A model generated the notes under the pieces. The model was given only the letters and a program-made list of their open reading frames with translations. It was not told the DNA's origin and did no database searches. Of a DNA stretch of 64,000 bases, positions 45,452 to 53,946 are shown piece by piece. Numbering within the stretch: position 1 is the stretch's first letter; every line of letters starts with the position of its first letter. The position numbers and the translations under genes were made by a program. Source of the DNA: Flavivirga spongiicola (lineage in GTDB: Bacteria; Bacteroidota; Bacteroidia; Flavobacteriales; Flavobacteriaceae); NCBI RefSeq assembly GCF_030540825.1, contig NZ_JAUOEO010000001.1, positions 1,771,001 through 1,835,000 on the forward strand. Reading direction: 5' to 3'.

Positions 45452-46604
45452 CGCCCAAATAGAAATACAGCTTATTGCCAGTTTGGTTGCCATTGCCTGT
45501 GCCATTCCCGGTACTTTTTTAGTGCTTCGCAAAATGGCAATGATTAGCGATGCTATAAGCCATTCTATTTTGCCTGGTATTGTTATAGGTTTTTTTATAA
45601 CTCAAGATTTAAACTCGCCGCTACTTATTTTACTAGCAGCTTTAACGGGTATTATAACTGTTATTTTAGTGGAATACATTCAAAAAACTGGCTTGGTAAA
45701 AGAAGACACTGCCATTGGTTTAGTCTTCCCCATATTGTTTAGTATTGGTGTTATTCTAATTGCCAAAAATGCCAACGATGTTCATTTAGATGTAGACGCT
45801 GTTTTATTAGGTGAATTAGCCTTTGCGCCTTTTGATAGGTTATTAATTGCAGGGATGGATGTTGGTCCAAAATCGCTATGGGTTATTGGTAGTATTTTAC
45901 TCATTACGATTGGATTATTATTTGCATTTTTTAAAGAACTCAAAATAAGCACATTTGATGTTGGGTTAGCAGCATCTTTAGGGTTTTCGCCTGCTGTTAT
46001 TCATTATGGACTCATGACGGTTTCTTCAATCACAACTGTTGGCGCTTTTGATGCCGTTGGTGCCATTTTAGTAGTTGCTTTAATGATTGCTCCTGCTGCT
46101 ACTGCTTATTTGCTTACGACCAACCTAAAACGCATGCTTGTATACGCTATTTGTTTTGGTGTATTTAGTGCCATTTCTGGTTATTGGCTAGCACATTGGT
46201 TAGATGCTTCCATTGCTGGCTCTATTACCACCATGTTAGGGGTACTCTTTTTACTCATTTATTTATTTGCCCCCAGTAAAGGTGTCATTGCAGTACTTTA
46301 CAGAGAAAGGCAACAACGTACAGAAGTTTCGTTACTTACCTTTTTACTGCATTTAAGAAATCATAGCGAAGAAGAAGAACGCCATGTAAACCATCTTAAT
46401 GAACATATTAATTGGCAAAAAGTACGGAGCAAAACGGTGTTAGAATTGGCGCTTAAAAATAACATGATTGTTATTGAAAATAAGATTGTGTCATTAACAA
46501 AAAAAGGGAAAGATTTCACTTCTCAAGCCATAGATTATATTATTACCAACGAAGATTCTAAAATTGAACATATGAAAGATGACTTCTTTTTGTTTAGAGG
46601 GTAG
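45444..46604 (+). CDS. Second metal ABC transporter permease, also with C-terminal winged-helix-like tail
   Basis: 386 residues. Permease domain to about residue 280 (VAIACAIPGTFLVLRKMAMISDAISHSILPGIVIG, FDAVGAILVVALMIAPAATAYLL). The C-terminal 100 residues (LLTFLLHLRNHSEEEERHVNHLNEHINWQKVRSKTVLELALKNNMIVIENKIVSLTKKGKDFTSQAI) again read as a winged helix with an N-terminal His/Glu-rich helix. The two permeases are probably a heterodimer. The stop lies 1 nt before a palindromic repeat (46606-46710). Confidence 0.88.
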   Translation: MSSAQIEIQLIASLVAIACAIPGTFLVLRKMAMISDAISHSILPGIVIGFFITQDLNSPLLILLAALTGIITVILVEYIQKTGLVKEDTAIGLVFPILFSIGVILIAKNANDVHLDVDAVLLGELAFAPFDRLLIAGMDVGPKSLWVIGSILLITIGLLFAFFKELKISTFDVGLAASLGFSPAVIHYGLMTVSSITTVGAFDAVGAILVVALMIAPAATAYLLTTNLKRMLVYAICFGVFSAISGYWLAHWLDASIAGSITTMLGVLFLLIYLFAPSKGVIAVLYRERQQRTEVSLLTFLLHLRNHSEEEERHVNHLNEHINWQKVRSKTVLELALKNNMIVIENKIVSLTKKGKDFTSQAIDYIITNEDSKIEHMKDDFFLFRG

Positions 46605-46739
46605 TGTCATTCAGAGCAAAGCGAAGAATCTCTATATATTTATACCAGATGTTTACTTTTTAATAATACCGTTTTTTAGATTCTTCAGTCGTCCCTCCTT
46701 CTCAATGACATAGCTACTTCTTTTTGTTTAGGGGATAGT
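46582..46739. repeat. Palindromic repeat flanked by a 24-bp direct repeat
   Basis: The repeat arms are at 46606-46632 and 46678-46710. Outside them, ACTTCTTTTTGTTTAGAGGG (46582-46601, continuing TAGT) and ACTTCTTTTTGTTTAGGGGA (46716-46735, continuing TAGT) match at 22 of 24 positions. The left copy contains the permease stop codon. Confidence 0.8.
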
Positions 46740-46801
46740 TGAGTTCCTTTCTAGGTTTTGTATAAGGTTTGGAATAACAAAATATATTTTACTTTAGCTT
46801 C

Positions 46802-47161
46802 ATGGCAAAACACAACGAACTAGGAAAAAAAGGAGAGCAATTAGCAGTCGATTTTCTGTTGAAAAATGGTTACGACATCATTGAACGTAATTACCGTTTT
46901 GATAAAGCTGAAGTTGATATTATGGCGAAACAAAAAGATATACTGGCCATTATTGAAGTAAAAACGCGCTCAACTACCGATTTTGGAAACCCTCAAGATT
47001 TTGTGAAACCAAAACAAATTCAGCGTTTAGTAAAAGCCGTTGACCACTATGTAAATGAAAATAGTTTAGATGTTGAAGTTCGTTTTGATATAATAGCTAT
47101 TGTAAAAGAAAAAGAGGGTTTTAATATTGAGCATTTAGAAAACGCTTTTTATCATTTTTGA
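46802..47161 (+). CDS. YraN/UPF0102 family endonuclease-like protein
   Basis: 119 residues. Nuclease-fold core LGKKGEQLAVDFLLKNGYDIIERNYRFDKAEVDIMAKQKDILAIIEVKTR has the Glu, Asp, Glu-x-Lys residues of the Holliday-junction-resolvase-like fold. Widespread, function not established. Converges on the TlpA-like gene with a 4-bp gap. Confidence 0.9.
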   Translation: MAKHNELGKKGEQLAVDFLLKNGYDIIERNYRFDKAEVDIMAKQKDILAIIEVKTRSTTDFGNPQDFVKPKQIQRLVKAVDHYVNENSLDVEVRFDIIAIVKEKEGFNIEHLENAFYHF

Positions 47162-47165
47162 TAAA

Positions 47166-48494
47166 TTATTCTTTTTCGAAATATAGTTTTAAATCTTCAA
47201 AACTTTCTGGTTTCGAAACTATATGTTTGTCTTTGTCTAATACAAAATAAGTTGGTGTTGCAGTAACGCCATAGTCATTGCCAATCTCATTTTCCCATTT
47301 CCCTGCTCCGTAAACATGTATGAATTCTGGATAACCAGATATTAAATTTTTCCATTTAACAGTATCTTCTTCTAAAGCAACAGCAACAACTTTTACTCTA
47401 CCTTTTTCTTTGGATTGAATATAGGTCTGTAATTGCGGAACCTCATCTAAACAGTGTGAACACGTACTGCTCCAAAATAAAATAACGTAACGTTCGGCGA
47501 CATCTAACTTGCTTAGTTTTTTAGTGACTGTTTTTTTATCTTTTACTATTTCAAGAGAAAAATCAGGAGCTACACTACCTATAGAAAGATTTTTAAATAA
47601 AATTAATCCATGTAAAAGTTCCTGATCATTTAATGATACTGCAATATCCATTAAATAGGTTTCAGCAATATAATTCGCCACGTTCTCATGGTTTAAGTCA
47701 GCCATCTGCTGCCACAAATCGACTAACAAAATTCTTTTAACTTTTATTGGAGCGTTCTTCATAGCTTCACAAAACACATCAATATTTTTCTTATAACTAG
47801 TTATTTCATCTACTGATTTAAACGACATTCCAAACACATAATTCAACATACGTTCTTCTAAAAAACTAGAACTCTGAAGTGTTTTATTATTAAAATCCAC
47901 AAAATCAAAATAGTGAGCCTTTAAACTATCAACGTAAGTGTTAACATCTTCAAACTTTTTAGGAATGTATGGTTTATTGGCTTTAATAAAAGAAAGTGCA
48001 ATCGTGTTTTTTCCAGCAGACTCAAAACTAGACTGGGTTTCTGCCTGGGTCTTAAAAATGGTTTTTAATGCTAGTGTATCCTCATTCTGTTGTCTGAAAT
48101 AATTTCCAAGACTTTGGGTAATCATAGACATGCTATTGGTGTAGGATGCCAATAATTTATTCTCTATTGAATTTTGAAAAGTCACGCCTGTTTCAGAATT
48201 AAACGTGAGGTCTATATCTTCTTTTCCGTTGTAGATAATATCAAAATTATAATCTTCCTGTGGTACTGCATATACTACTCTGTACATCCCTTTAGTTGCA
48301 GAAGCATCTAATTTAAATTGAAAGCTCCCGTCGGCTGCTACTTCGGTATTTGTAATATACTCAGACAACGTTGGGGTCACTTTATACAACAAAGCAACAT
48401 TATAATCTTTTGCTGGTGAAAATTTACCGTTGATAGTATGTTGGGCAATAAGGATACTTGGCAATAAAACTGTTAAAAAGAATAAGCGGTTCAA
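47166..48494 (-). CDS. TlpA/thioredoxin-like exported protein
   Basis: 442 residues with signal peptide MNRLFFLTVLLPSILIAQ. The N-terminal domain (HTINGKFSPAKDYNVALLYKV ... GMYRVVYAVPQEDYNFDIIYNGKEDIDLTF) is like the DUF4369 domain of Bacteroidota thiol proteins, followed by a helical region. The C-terminal 140 residues are a thioredoxin fold with FWSSTCSHCLDEVPQL (CxxC, CSHC) and GVTATPTYFVLD (cis-Pro). A periplasmic thiol oxidoreductase is expected. Confidence 0.88.
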   Translation of the reverse strand: MNRLFFLTVLLPSILIAQHTINGKFSPAKDYNVALLYKVTPTLSEYITNTEVAADGSFQFKLDASATKGMYRVVYAVPQEDYNFDIIYNGKEDIDLTFNSETGVTFQNSIENKLLASYTNSMSMITQSLGNYFRQQNEDTLALKTIFKTQAETQSSFESAGKNTIALSFIKANKPYIPKKFEDVNTYVDSLKAHYFDFVDFNNKTLQSSSFLEERMLNYVFGMSFKSVDEITSYKKNIDVFCEAMKNAPIKVKRILLVDLWQQMADLNHENVANYIAETYLMDIAVSLNDQELLHGLILFKNLSIGSVAPDFSLEIVKDKKTVTKKLSKLDVAERYVILFWSSTCSHCLDEVPQLQTYIQSKEKGRVKVVAVALEEDTVKWKNLISGYPEFIHVYGAGKWENEIGNDYGVTATPTYFVLDKDKHIVSKPESFEDLKLYFEKE

Positions 48495-48789
48495 AATTAT
48501 ACTCTATTTTTAGATTCCCGCTTGTTACTGAAACAAGTTCAGCACAGGCGCGAGAATGACATTTTCAAATGAAACCTTGATTCTTTGCATCAAGGCGTTT
48601 TTTTAATAAAGAATTTTTTGAAACGAACTATCCTCGAGGCAGAGCCATAAAGGTATTTCATTCGTTTCATTTTGACTAAAGGTCAAAAATAAAAATTCTG
48701 TATTTAGATTCCCGTTTTCACGGGAATGACAATTTCAACGGAAACCCCGACACAAAGCGTCGAGGAATTCTTTTTGATAAAAACAATAA
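48495..48789. repeat. Repeat-rich gap between the TlpA-like gene and mfd
   Basis: 295 bp almost wholly made of palindromes: GATTCCCGCTTGTTACTGAA to GAGAATGAC (48512-48560); CCTTGAT...ATCAAGG hairpin (48575-48595) followed by TTTTTT; GATTCCCGTTTTCACGGGAA (48708-48727) and the ATTTCAACGGAAACCCCG...GAATTCTTTTTGAT module (48733-48783). The hairpins may also terminate mfd transcription. No gene. Confidence 0.75.
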
Positions 48790-51700
48790 TTAAGCCACAA
48801 TTGGCTTTAGCGCTTTTAATGCTTGTTTTACAGATTTTATATCATCAAATGTAAGCATTAAACGCAGTCCGTTTCGCGTTTGCTTTTCTTTCATTTTACA
48901 AGCGTTTGAATGCGCTTGAACAAACTGCAATACTTTTGTAAAGTTACTACTTTGGTAGAAATTACTTTGCTGGTCATTAATAAAATAACCAATAAATTTT
49001 CCTTGTTTCATGATCACTTTCTCAAAACCTATTTTAGTAGCCAACCACTTAATTTGGACACTATTCAATAAATCAGTCACTTGTTCTGGCAATTCTCCAA
49101 AACGATCTAATAATTCTGTCTCAAAAGTACTTAATTCGTTTTCGTTTTTTAAATTATTAAGTTGTGTGTATAGACTTAATCGTTCAGCAATATTATTAAC
49201 GTAATCATCTGGAAAAAGCAATTCAAAATCGGTATCAATAGTGACTTCTTTTACATAAACTTTATCTTCATCAGGATCACTATACAAGTCTTTAAACTCG
49301 TTCTCTTTAAGTTCTTCAATGGCTTCATTTAATATTTTTTGATAGGTATCGAAACCTATTTCATTTATAAAACCACTTTGTTCACCTCCTAACAAATCAC
49401 CAGCTCCACGAATTTCTAAATCTTTCATGGCTATATTAAAACCACTCCCTAATTCTGTAAACTGCTCCAAAGCGGTTATTCGTTTTCGTGCATCATCTGT
49501 CATGGCAGAATATTCTGGTGTAATAAAATAGCAGAACGCTTTTTTATTACTTCTCCCTACTCGACCGCGCATTTGATGTAAATCACTTAAGCCAAAGTTA
49601 TTGGCATTATTAATAAAAATAGTATTCGCATTTGGAACATCAAGCCCACTTTCAACAATGGTTGTGCTTACCAAAACATCAAACGCACCATCCATAAATG
49701 CTAACATAAGCTGTTCTAGTTTTTTTCCATCCATTTGCCCATGTCCAATACCAATTTTAGCATCAGGCACTAAACGCTGAATCATACCTGCTACTTCTTT
49801 AATATTTTCAATGCGGTTATGAATAAAGAATATCTGTCCACCACGTTCAATTTCATAGCTCACCGCATCTCGAATCGTGTCTTCACTAAAACGGATGACA
49901 TGACTTTCAATAGGATAACGATTTGGTGGTGGCGTTGTAATAACCGATAAATCGCGCGCTGCCATTAAACTAAACTGAAGCGTCCTGGGTATTGGTGTTG
50001 CAGTTAGCGTCAATACATCAACATTATCTTTTAAGGTTTTTAATTTTTCCTTTACAGCGACACCAAATTTTTGCTCTTCATCAACAATCAATAAACCTAA
50101 ATCTTTAAATATCACATTCTTATTTACGAGTTGATGTGTACCTATAATAATATCTACATGCCCTTTTTCTAAACCTTCAAGAGTTTCACGTTTTTCTTTA
50201 GCTGTTCTAAAGCGATTTAAATAATCGACCGTAACTGGGAAGTCTTTTAATCGTTCTTTAAATGTTCTGGAATGTTGGTATGCCAAAATAGTAGTAGGCA
50301 CTAAAACAGCTACTTGCTTACCATTATCTACAGCTTTAAATGCTGCCCGAATAGCAACTTCGGTTTTTCCAAAACCAACATCACCACAGACCAATCTATC
50401 CATGGGACGTTCGCTTTCCATATCTGTTTTAATATCTGCAGTTGCTGTACTTTGGTCTGGCGTATCTTCATAAATAAAAGAAGCTTCCAACTCATGCTGC
50501 ATATAACTATCCGGATTGTACTGATAGCCTTTCTCTGTTTTACGCTTTGCGTAAAGTTTTATCAGATTAAACGCTACGTGTTTTACACGAGCTTTGGTTT
50601 TCTGTTTTAAAGTTTTCCAAGCTGTACTACCTAGTTTATATATTTTAGGCGGCTTTCCATCTTTACCATTAAATTTAGTGATTTTATGCAGCGAGTGAAT
50701 ACTTAAATATAAGACATCGCGCTCTCCATAAACCAGTTTTATAGCCTCTTGCTTTTTGCCTTCTACATCTATTTTTTGTAATCCACCAAAGCGACCAATA
50801 CCATGATCGATATGTGTAACATAATCACCAATGTCTAAATTGGTAAGTTCTTTTAAAGTAATAGCTTGCTTTTTAGCATAACCATTTTTAAGATGAAATT
50901 TATGATAACGTTCAAAAATTTGATGATCTGTATAACACGCTATTTTATTATCATGATCAATAAACCCCTGGTATAAAGAAAGCACAATCGTTTTATAAGA
51001 CACGTCTTCTTCAACATCATCAAAAATATCTTTAAACCGTTTTGCTTGTTGTTCACTAACACATGCAATATAGTTGGTAAAGCCTTTGTTGTGATTGGTG
51101 TTTAAATCCTCTATTAAAAGATTGAATTGTTTATTAAATGATGGTTGTGGTGTGGTGTTATACTGAATAGTTTGAGATGCTTCATTACGTTCAGAATGAC
51201 AAAAGACAGGCTGTGTCCCAAACTCAAAAATTGAAAAATCTAATAATTGTTTTTTTAATAATGTTGAATTACAAAACAATTCGTTTGGTTCGGCATGTTT
51301 AATGGCAGTAGATAGCGTTTTAAAAGCTTCTTCTGCTTTACTGTAAAAATCATCAATTCTCGAAAATAATAAATCAGCATTCTTTAAACATACCACTGTT
51401 TTTTGAGCCACATATTTCAGAAAACTTTGTCTCTTTTCTTCTAAAAACTTATTAGCAACATTAGGGATGATACTTATTTTCTTAATCTGTTCTACGGAGA
51501 GTTGCGTTTCTACATCGAAGGTTCTTATGCTATCTACTTCATCTCCAAAAAACTCAATTCTATAGGGTTCGTCATGTGAAAATGAAAATACATCTACAAT
51601 ACCACCACGCACTGAAAACTCTCCTGGTTCAGTTACAAAATCGACACGTTTGAACTGATATTCGAACAATACTTCGTTCACAAAATCTATAGACAAATTA

Positions 51701-52158
51701 TCATTAACCGCTATCTTCAAAGTATGACGTTCCAATTCTTTTCTAGTGACTACTTTTTCGAAAAGAGCATCGGGATACGTCACTATGATAGCTGGTTTTT
51801 TTCGCGAATTAATACGATTTAAAACTTCAGCACGTAATAGAACGTTGGCATTATCGGTTTCTTCTATTTGATACGGTCTGCGGTAGCTTCCCGGATAGAA
51901 CAACACATCTTTATCACCACAGAGTTGCTCTAAGTCATTTAAATAAAATGCCGCTTCTTCTTTGTCGTTAAAAACAATTAAAAATGGTTTGTCAGCTTGT
52001 TTAAAAACACTAGAAATCACAAATGAATACGAGGACCCTACGAGTCCTTTTAAATGGATTTTTGGCTTGTCCTCTACAGAATCGAAAGATTGGGATTGGG
52101 CCATGGTAGTTTGCAGATTTTGCATTTGCAAAGTCTGTACGTAGGTTTGTTCAAGCAT
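48790..52158 (-). CDS. mfd: Transcription-repair coupling factor Mfd
   Basis: 1122 residues from ATG 52158; the longer frame to 52260 runs through the likely promoter TATATTTG (minus strand, 52194-52201). Domains: UvrB-like D1 (VGSSYSFVISSVFKQADKPFLIVFNDKEEAAFY), D2/D3, RNA-polymerase-interacting domain (LDIGDYVTHIDHGIGRFGGLQKI), RecG-like translocase with GDVGFGKTEVAIRAAF (Walker A) and VDEEQKFGV (Walker B), and the C-terminal D7. Residues about 320-329 (CHSERNEASQ) come from a dispersed repeat (51174-51200) read in frame. The N-terminal 20 residues (TYVQTLQMQNLQTTMAQSQ) are coded by TTTGCAAA/CTGCAAACT-type repeat DNA. Confidence 0.95.
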   Translation of the reverse strand: MLEQTYVQTLQMQNLQTTMAQSQSFDSVEDKPKIHLKGLVGSSYSFVISSVFKQADKPFLIVFNDKEEAAFYLNDLEQLCGDKDVLFYPGSYRRPYQIEETDNANVLLRAEVLNRINSRKKPAIIVTYPDALFEKVVTRKELERHTLKIAVNDNLSIDFVNEVLFEYQFKRVDFVTEPGEFSVRGGIVDVFSFSHDEPYRIEFFGDEVDSIRTFDVETQLSVEQIKKISIIPNVANKFLEEKRQSFLKYVAQKTVVCLKNADLLFSRIDDFYSKAEEAFKTLSTAIKHAEPNELFCNSTLLKKQLLDFSIFEFGTQPVFCHSERNEASQTIQYNTTPQPSFNKQFNLLIEDLNTNHNKGFTNYIACVSEQQAKRFKDIFDDVEEDVSYKTIVLSLYQGFIDHDNKIACYTDHQIFERYHKFHLKNGYAKKQAITLKELTNLDIGDYVTHIDHGIGRFGGLQKIDVEGKKQEAIKLVYGERDVLYLSIHSLHKITKFNGKDGKPPKIYKLGSTAWKTLKQKTKARVKHVAFNLIKLYAKRKTEKGYQYNPDSYMQHELEASFIYEDTPDQSTATADIKTDMESERPMDRLVCGDVGFGKTEVAIRAAFKAVDNGKQVAVLVPTTILAYQHSRTFKERLKDFPVTVDYLNRFRTAKEKRETLEGLEKGHVDIIIGTHQLVNKNVIFKDLGLLIVDEEQKFGVAVKEKLKTLKDNVDVLTLTATPIPRTLQFSLMAARDLSVITTPPPNRYPIESHVIRFSEDTIRDAVSYEIERGGQIFFIHNRIENIKEVAGMIQRLVPDAKIGIGHGQMDGKKLEQLMLAFMDGAFDVLVSTTIVESGLDVPNANTIFINNANNFGLSDLHQMRGRVGRSNKKAFCYFITPEYSAMTDDARKRITALEQFTELGSGFNIAMKDLEIRGAGDLLGGEQSGFINEIGFDTYQKILNEAIEELKENEFKDLYSDPDEDKVYVKEVTIDTDFELLFPDDYVNNIAERLSLYTQLNNLKNENELSTFETELLDRFGELPEQVTDLLNSVQIKWLATKIGFEKVIMKQGKFIGYFINDQQSNFYQSSNFTKVLQFVQAHSNACKMKEKQTRNGLRLMLTFDDIKSVKQALKALKPIVA
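51174..51200 (-). repeat. Palindromic repeat arm inside mfd
   Basis: On the minus strand GTCATTCTGAACGTAATGAA followed by GCATCTC, read in frame as CHSERNEASQ. Same family as the arms in bioF and the beta-ketoacyl synthase. Confidence 0.85.
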
Positions 52159-52588
52159 GATTTTACTCACCTGATTTTTATGTTTTAAGATTACAAATAT
52201 AGGATTTACAGTTTTTTTATAAGTTAAATGTAAATGAAATTTAGAAGATTTATGGATCATGATTTCGCATCAGGCCTATCTCTCGGTATGCAGGGATTAA
52301 AATAACATCCTTTTTAAGTTTTGATGGTCTATAAAAACTAAAAATTGATAAATAACCACCTCGCACACTTACTGTTATAAGATTTTAAAAAGATATCGTG
52401 GAAAATGTGGAAGGGTTAAAATGCTTTTGTTTTAATTTAAACAAGAGAGTGCATTCTATACTATAGTTTCTCTGCTCATTTTTATTTGTTAATATTGAGT
52501 AGAGTAGTACCTACTTTATGCTATTTTCATTTCATTTTATATAAAAAATATGTAGGTTTGCACGACTTTAAAACAAAAAGAATAAGAT
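52159..52588. other. Divergent promoter region of mfd and the TerB-like gene
   Basis: 430 bp. It holds TATATTTG for mfd (minus, 52194-52201) and TAGGTTTG for the TerB-like gene (plus, 52553-52560). Nothing else is recognised; no coding sequence. Confidence 0.6.
52553..52560 (+). promoter_or_regulatory. -7 box for the TerB-like gene
   Basis: TAGGTTTG matches TAnnTTTG, 28 nt before the ATG at 52589. Confidence 0.5.
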
Positions 52589-53020
52589 ATGTCGTTTTCA
52601 GATTTATTTGATAGTGGATTTAAAAAGCGTAATGAGAGTCATTTCGCTGCTATTGTACGTATTGCCATGGATGATGGTATTATTACCGCTGAGGAACAAG
52701 CATTTTTAGATAGATTAGCACGAAATCTAGATATTAGTGAGGGAAATTATAAATCGATTTTAAAAGATTATCAATCACAACCAATTAATCCACCAGTATC
52801 TTACGATAGGCGCTTGGAACGTTTGTTTGATTTAGTAAGAATGGTACATGTAGATACCATTAATGGAGATTCTGAAAACACTTTGTTAAAAAAAATAGGT
52901 ATTGGTCTTGGTTTTCATCCAGAAAATGTAAAGTATATTGTGGATAAAGCATTGACTTTAGTAAGTAATGGTGTAGATTTAGACACTTTTATTGATGAAA
53001 TAAAAAATATGAATAGATAA
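52589..53020 (+). CDS. TerB-like (DjlA N-domain) protein
   Basis: 143 residues, all helical. FAAIVRIAMDDGIITAEEQAFLDRLARNLDIS and RLFDLVRMVHVDTINGDSENTLLKKIGIGLGFHPENV are two copies of the TerB helical hairpin with acidic metal-binding residues (DDGIITAEE; DTINGDSE). Linked to tellurite/stress proteins in other bacteria; here it stands alone. Followed by a strong terminator. Confidence 0.85.
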   Translation: MSFSDLFDSGFKKRNESHFAAIVRIAMDDGIITAEEQAFLDRLARNLDISEGNYKSILKDYQSQPINPPVSYDRRLERLFDLVRMVHVDTINGDSENTLLKKIGIGLGFHPENVKYIVDKALTLVSNGVDLDTFIDEIKNMNR

Positions 53021-53040
53021 TTTTATATTCTATTTTGAAA

Positions 53041-53072
53041 AAAAATGCGAACCGAATGGTTCGCATTTTTTA
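53041..53072 (+). terminator. Terminator after the TerB-like gene
   Basis: AAAAATGCGAACC (53041-53053) and GGTTCGCATTTTT (53058-53070) form a perfect 13-bp stem with loop GAAT. A second hairpin, CCCCG...CGGGG (53096-53113) followed by TGCCTTTTTC, lies 25 bp downstream and may back it up or be another dispersed repeat. Confidence 0.93.
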
Positions 53073-53203
53073 TTGCTGTAAAATAAAATAGCCTGCCCCG
53101 TTACAGAGCGGGGTGCCTTTTTCTTTATATGAATAATAAATCACTATGGATTTAAAATCCATAGTTCTTAACAAAAGAATTTCATTCTTTATTCAGAACA
53201 AAG

Positions 53204-53668
53204 CTATATTTCCCTTTTCATTATGATTTCAGTCCTCTTAACAACTAACATACCTTCAGGAGCAGAAGCATCGGTAAACCCCATTCCCTTATACATTTTA
53301 ACCGCAATTTCAAGTTTATGAAAACTTTGTAGGTACAGGTTTTTTCCATTTTCTTCTTTGACAAAATCGATACATTTCTGAACTAGACGTTTACCTAATC
53401 CAAATCCACGAGCTTTTTCATCTACTACTAGTTTACAAAATTCGTAATCGGTTAAATTCAATTTCTTAATAGCGACCACTCCAATACATTTTCCGTTATT
53501 ATTGGCATAAAATACCATTCCTCCACTATTAATGTAATTTAGCACAGGGTTTTGCACTTCCTCAATATCTTTTTTTTGTGGTTGCAGTCCCATTGAGTTT
53601 GTTAACCAATTAACCCAAACCCTCTCAAAGTCTCCTTTATTCTTTTCTGTGTATTTATCAATTGTCAT
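53204..53668 (-). CDS. GNAT family N-acetyltransferase
   Basis: 154 residues. GNAT core: GKCIGVVAIKKLNLTDYEFCKLVVDEKARGFGLGKRLVQKCIDFVKEENGKNLYLQSFHKLEIAVKMYKGMGF, with the acetyl-CoA loop RGFGLGKRL. Substrate unknown. An inverted repeat element (53767-53853) follows upstream of its start. Confidence 0.9.
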   Translation of the reverse strand: MTIDKYTEKNKGDFERVWVNWLTNSMGLQPQKKDIEEVQNPVLNYINSGGMVFYANNNGKCIGVVAIKKLNLTDYEFCKLVVDEKARGFGLGKRLVQKCIDFVKEENGKNLYLQSFHKLEIAVKMYKGMGFTDASAPEGMLVVKRTEIIMKREI

Positions 53669-53766
53669 TTTCTTGACTTTTGAGGTTGTTTTGGATGTTT
53701 ACTAACGGTTTCGGCTATGATTTTGTTGCGGAAAAATCCACAGGATTCTTTCCGCCGAAAATCAAA

Positions 53767-53853
53767 GATAGCAGCGAAGCTGTGAAGAATCTCTTAATAA
53801 TATAGTATGCTGATTTATAAAGGTATAAGATTCTTCGCTTTGCTCTGAATGAC
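53767..53853. repeat. Intergenic inverted repeat (full element)
   Basis: Left arm 53767-53792 (GATAGCAGCGAAGCTGTGAA, then GAATCT) and right arm 53828-53853 (AGATTCTTCGCTTTGCTCTG, then AATGAC). The right arm differs from that at 19616-19641 at only two or three positions. Confidence 0.85.
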
Positions 53854-53946
53854 AAAATATGTTACTTTCTAGACAGCCTCTTTTTTTATTATAAATGCAG
53901 TCATCATACTTAAGAAATAATGACAATAGAAATCATATCTAACAAT

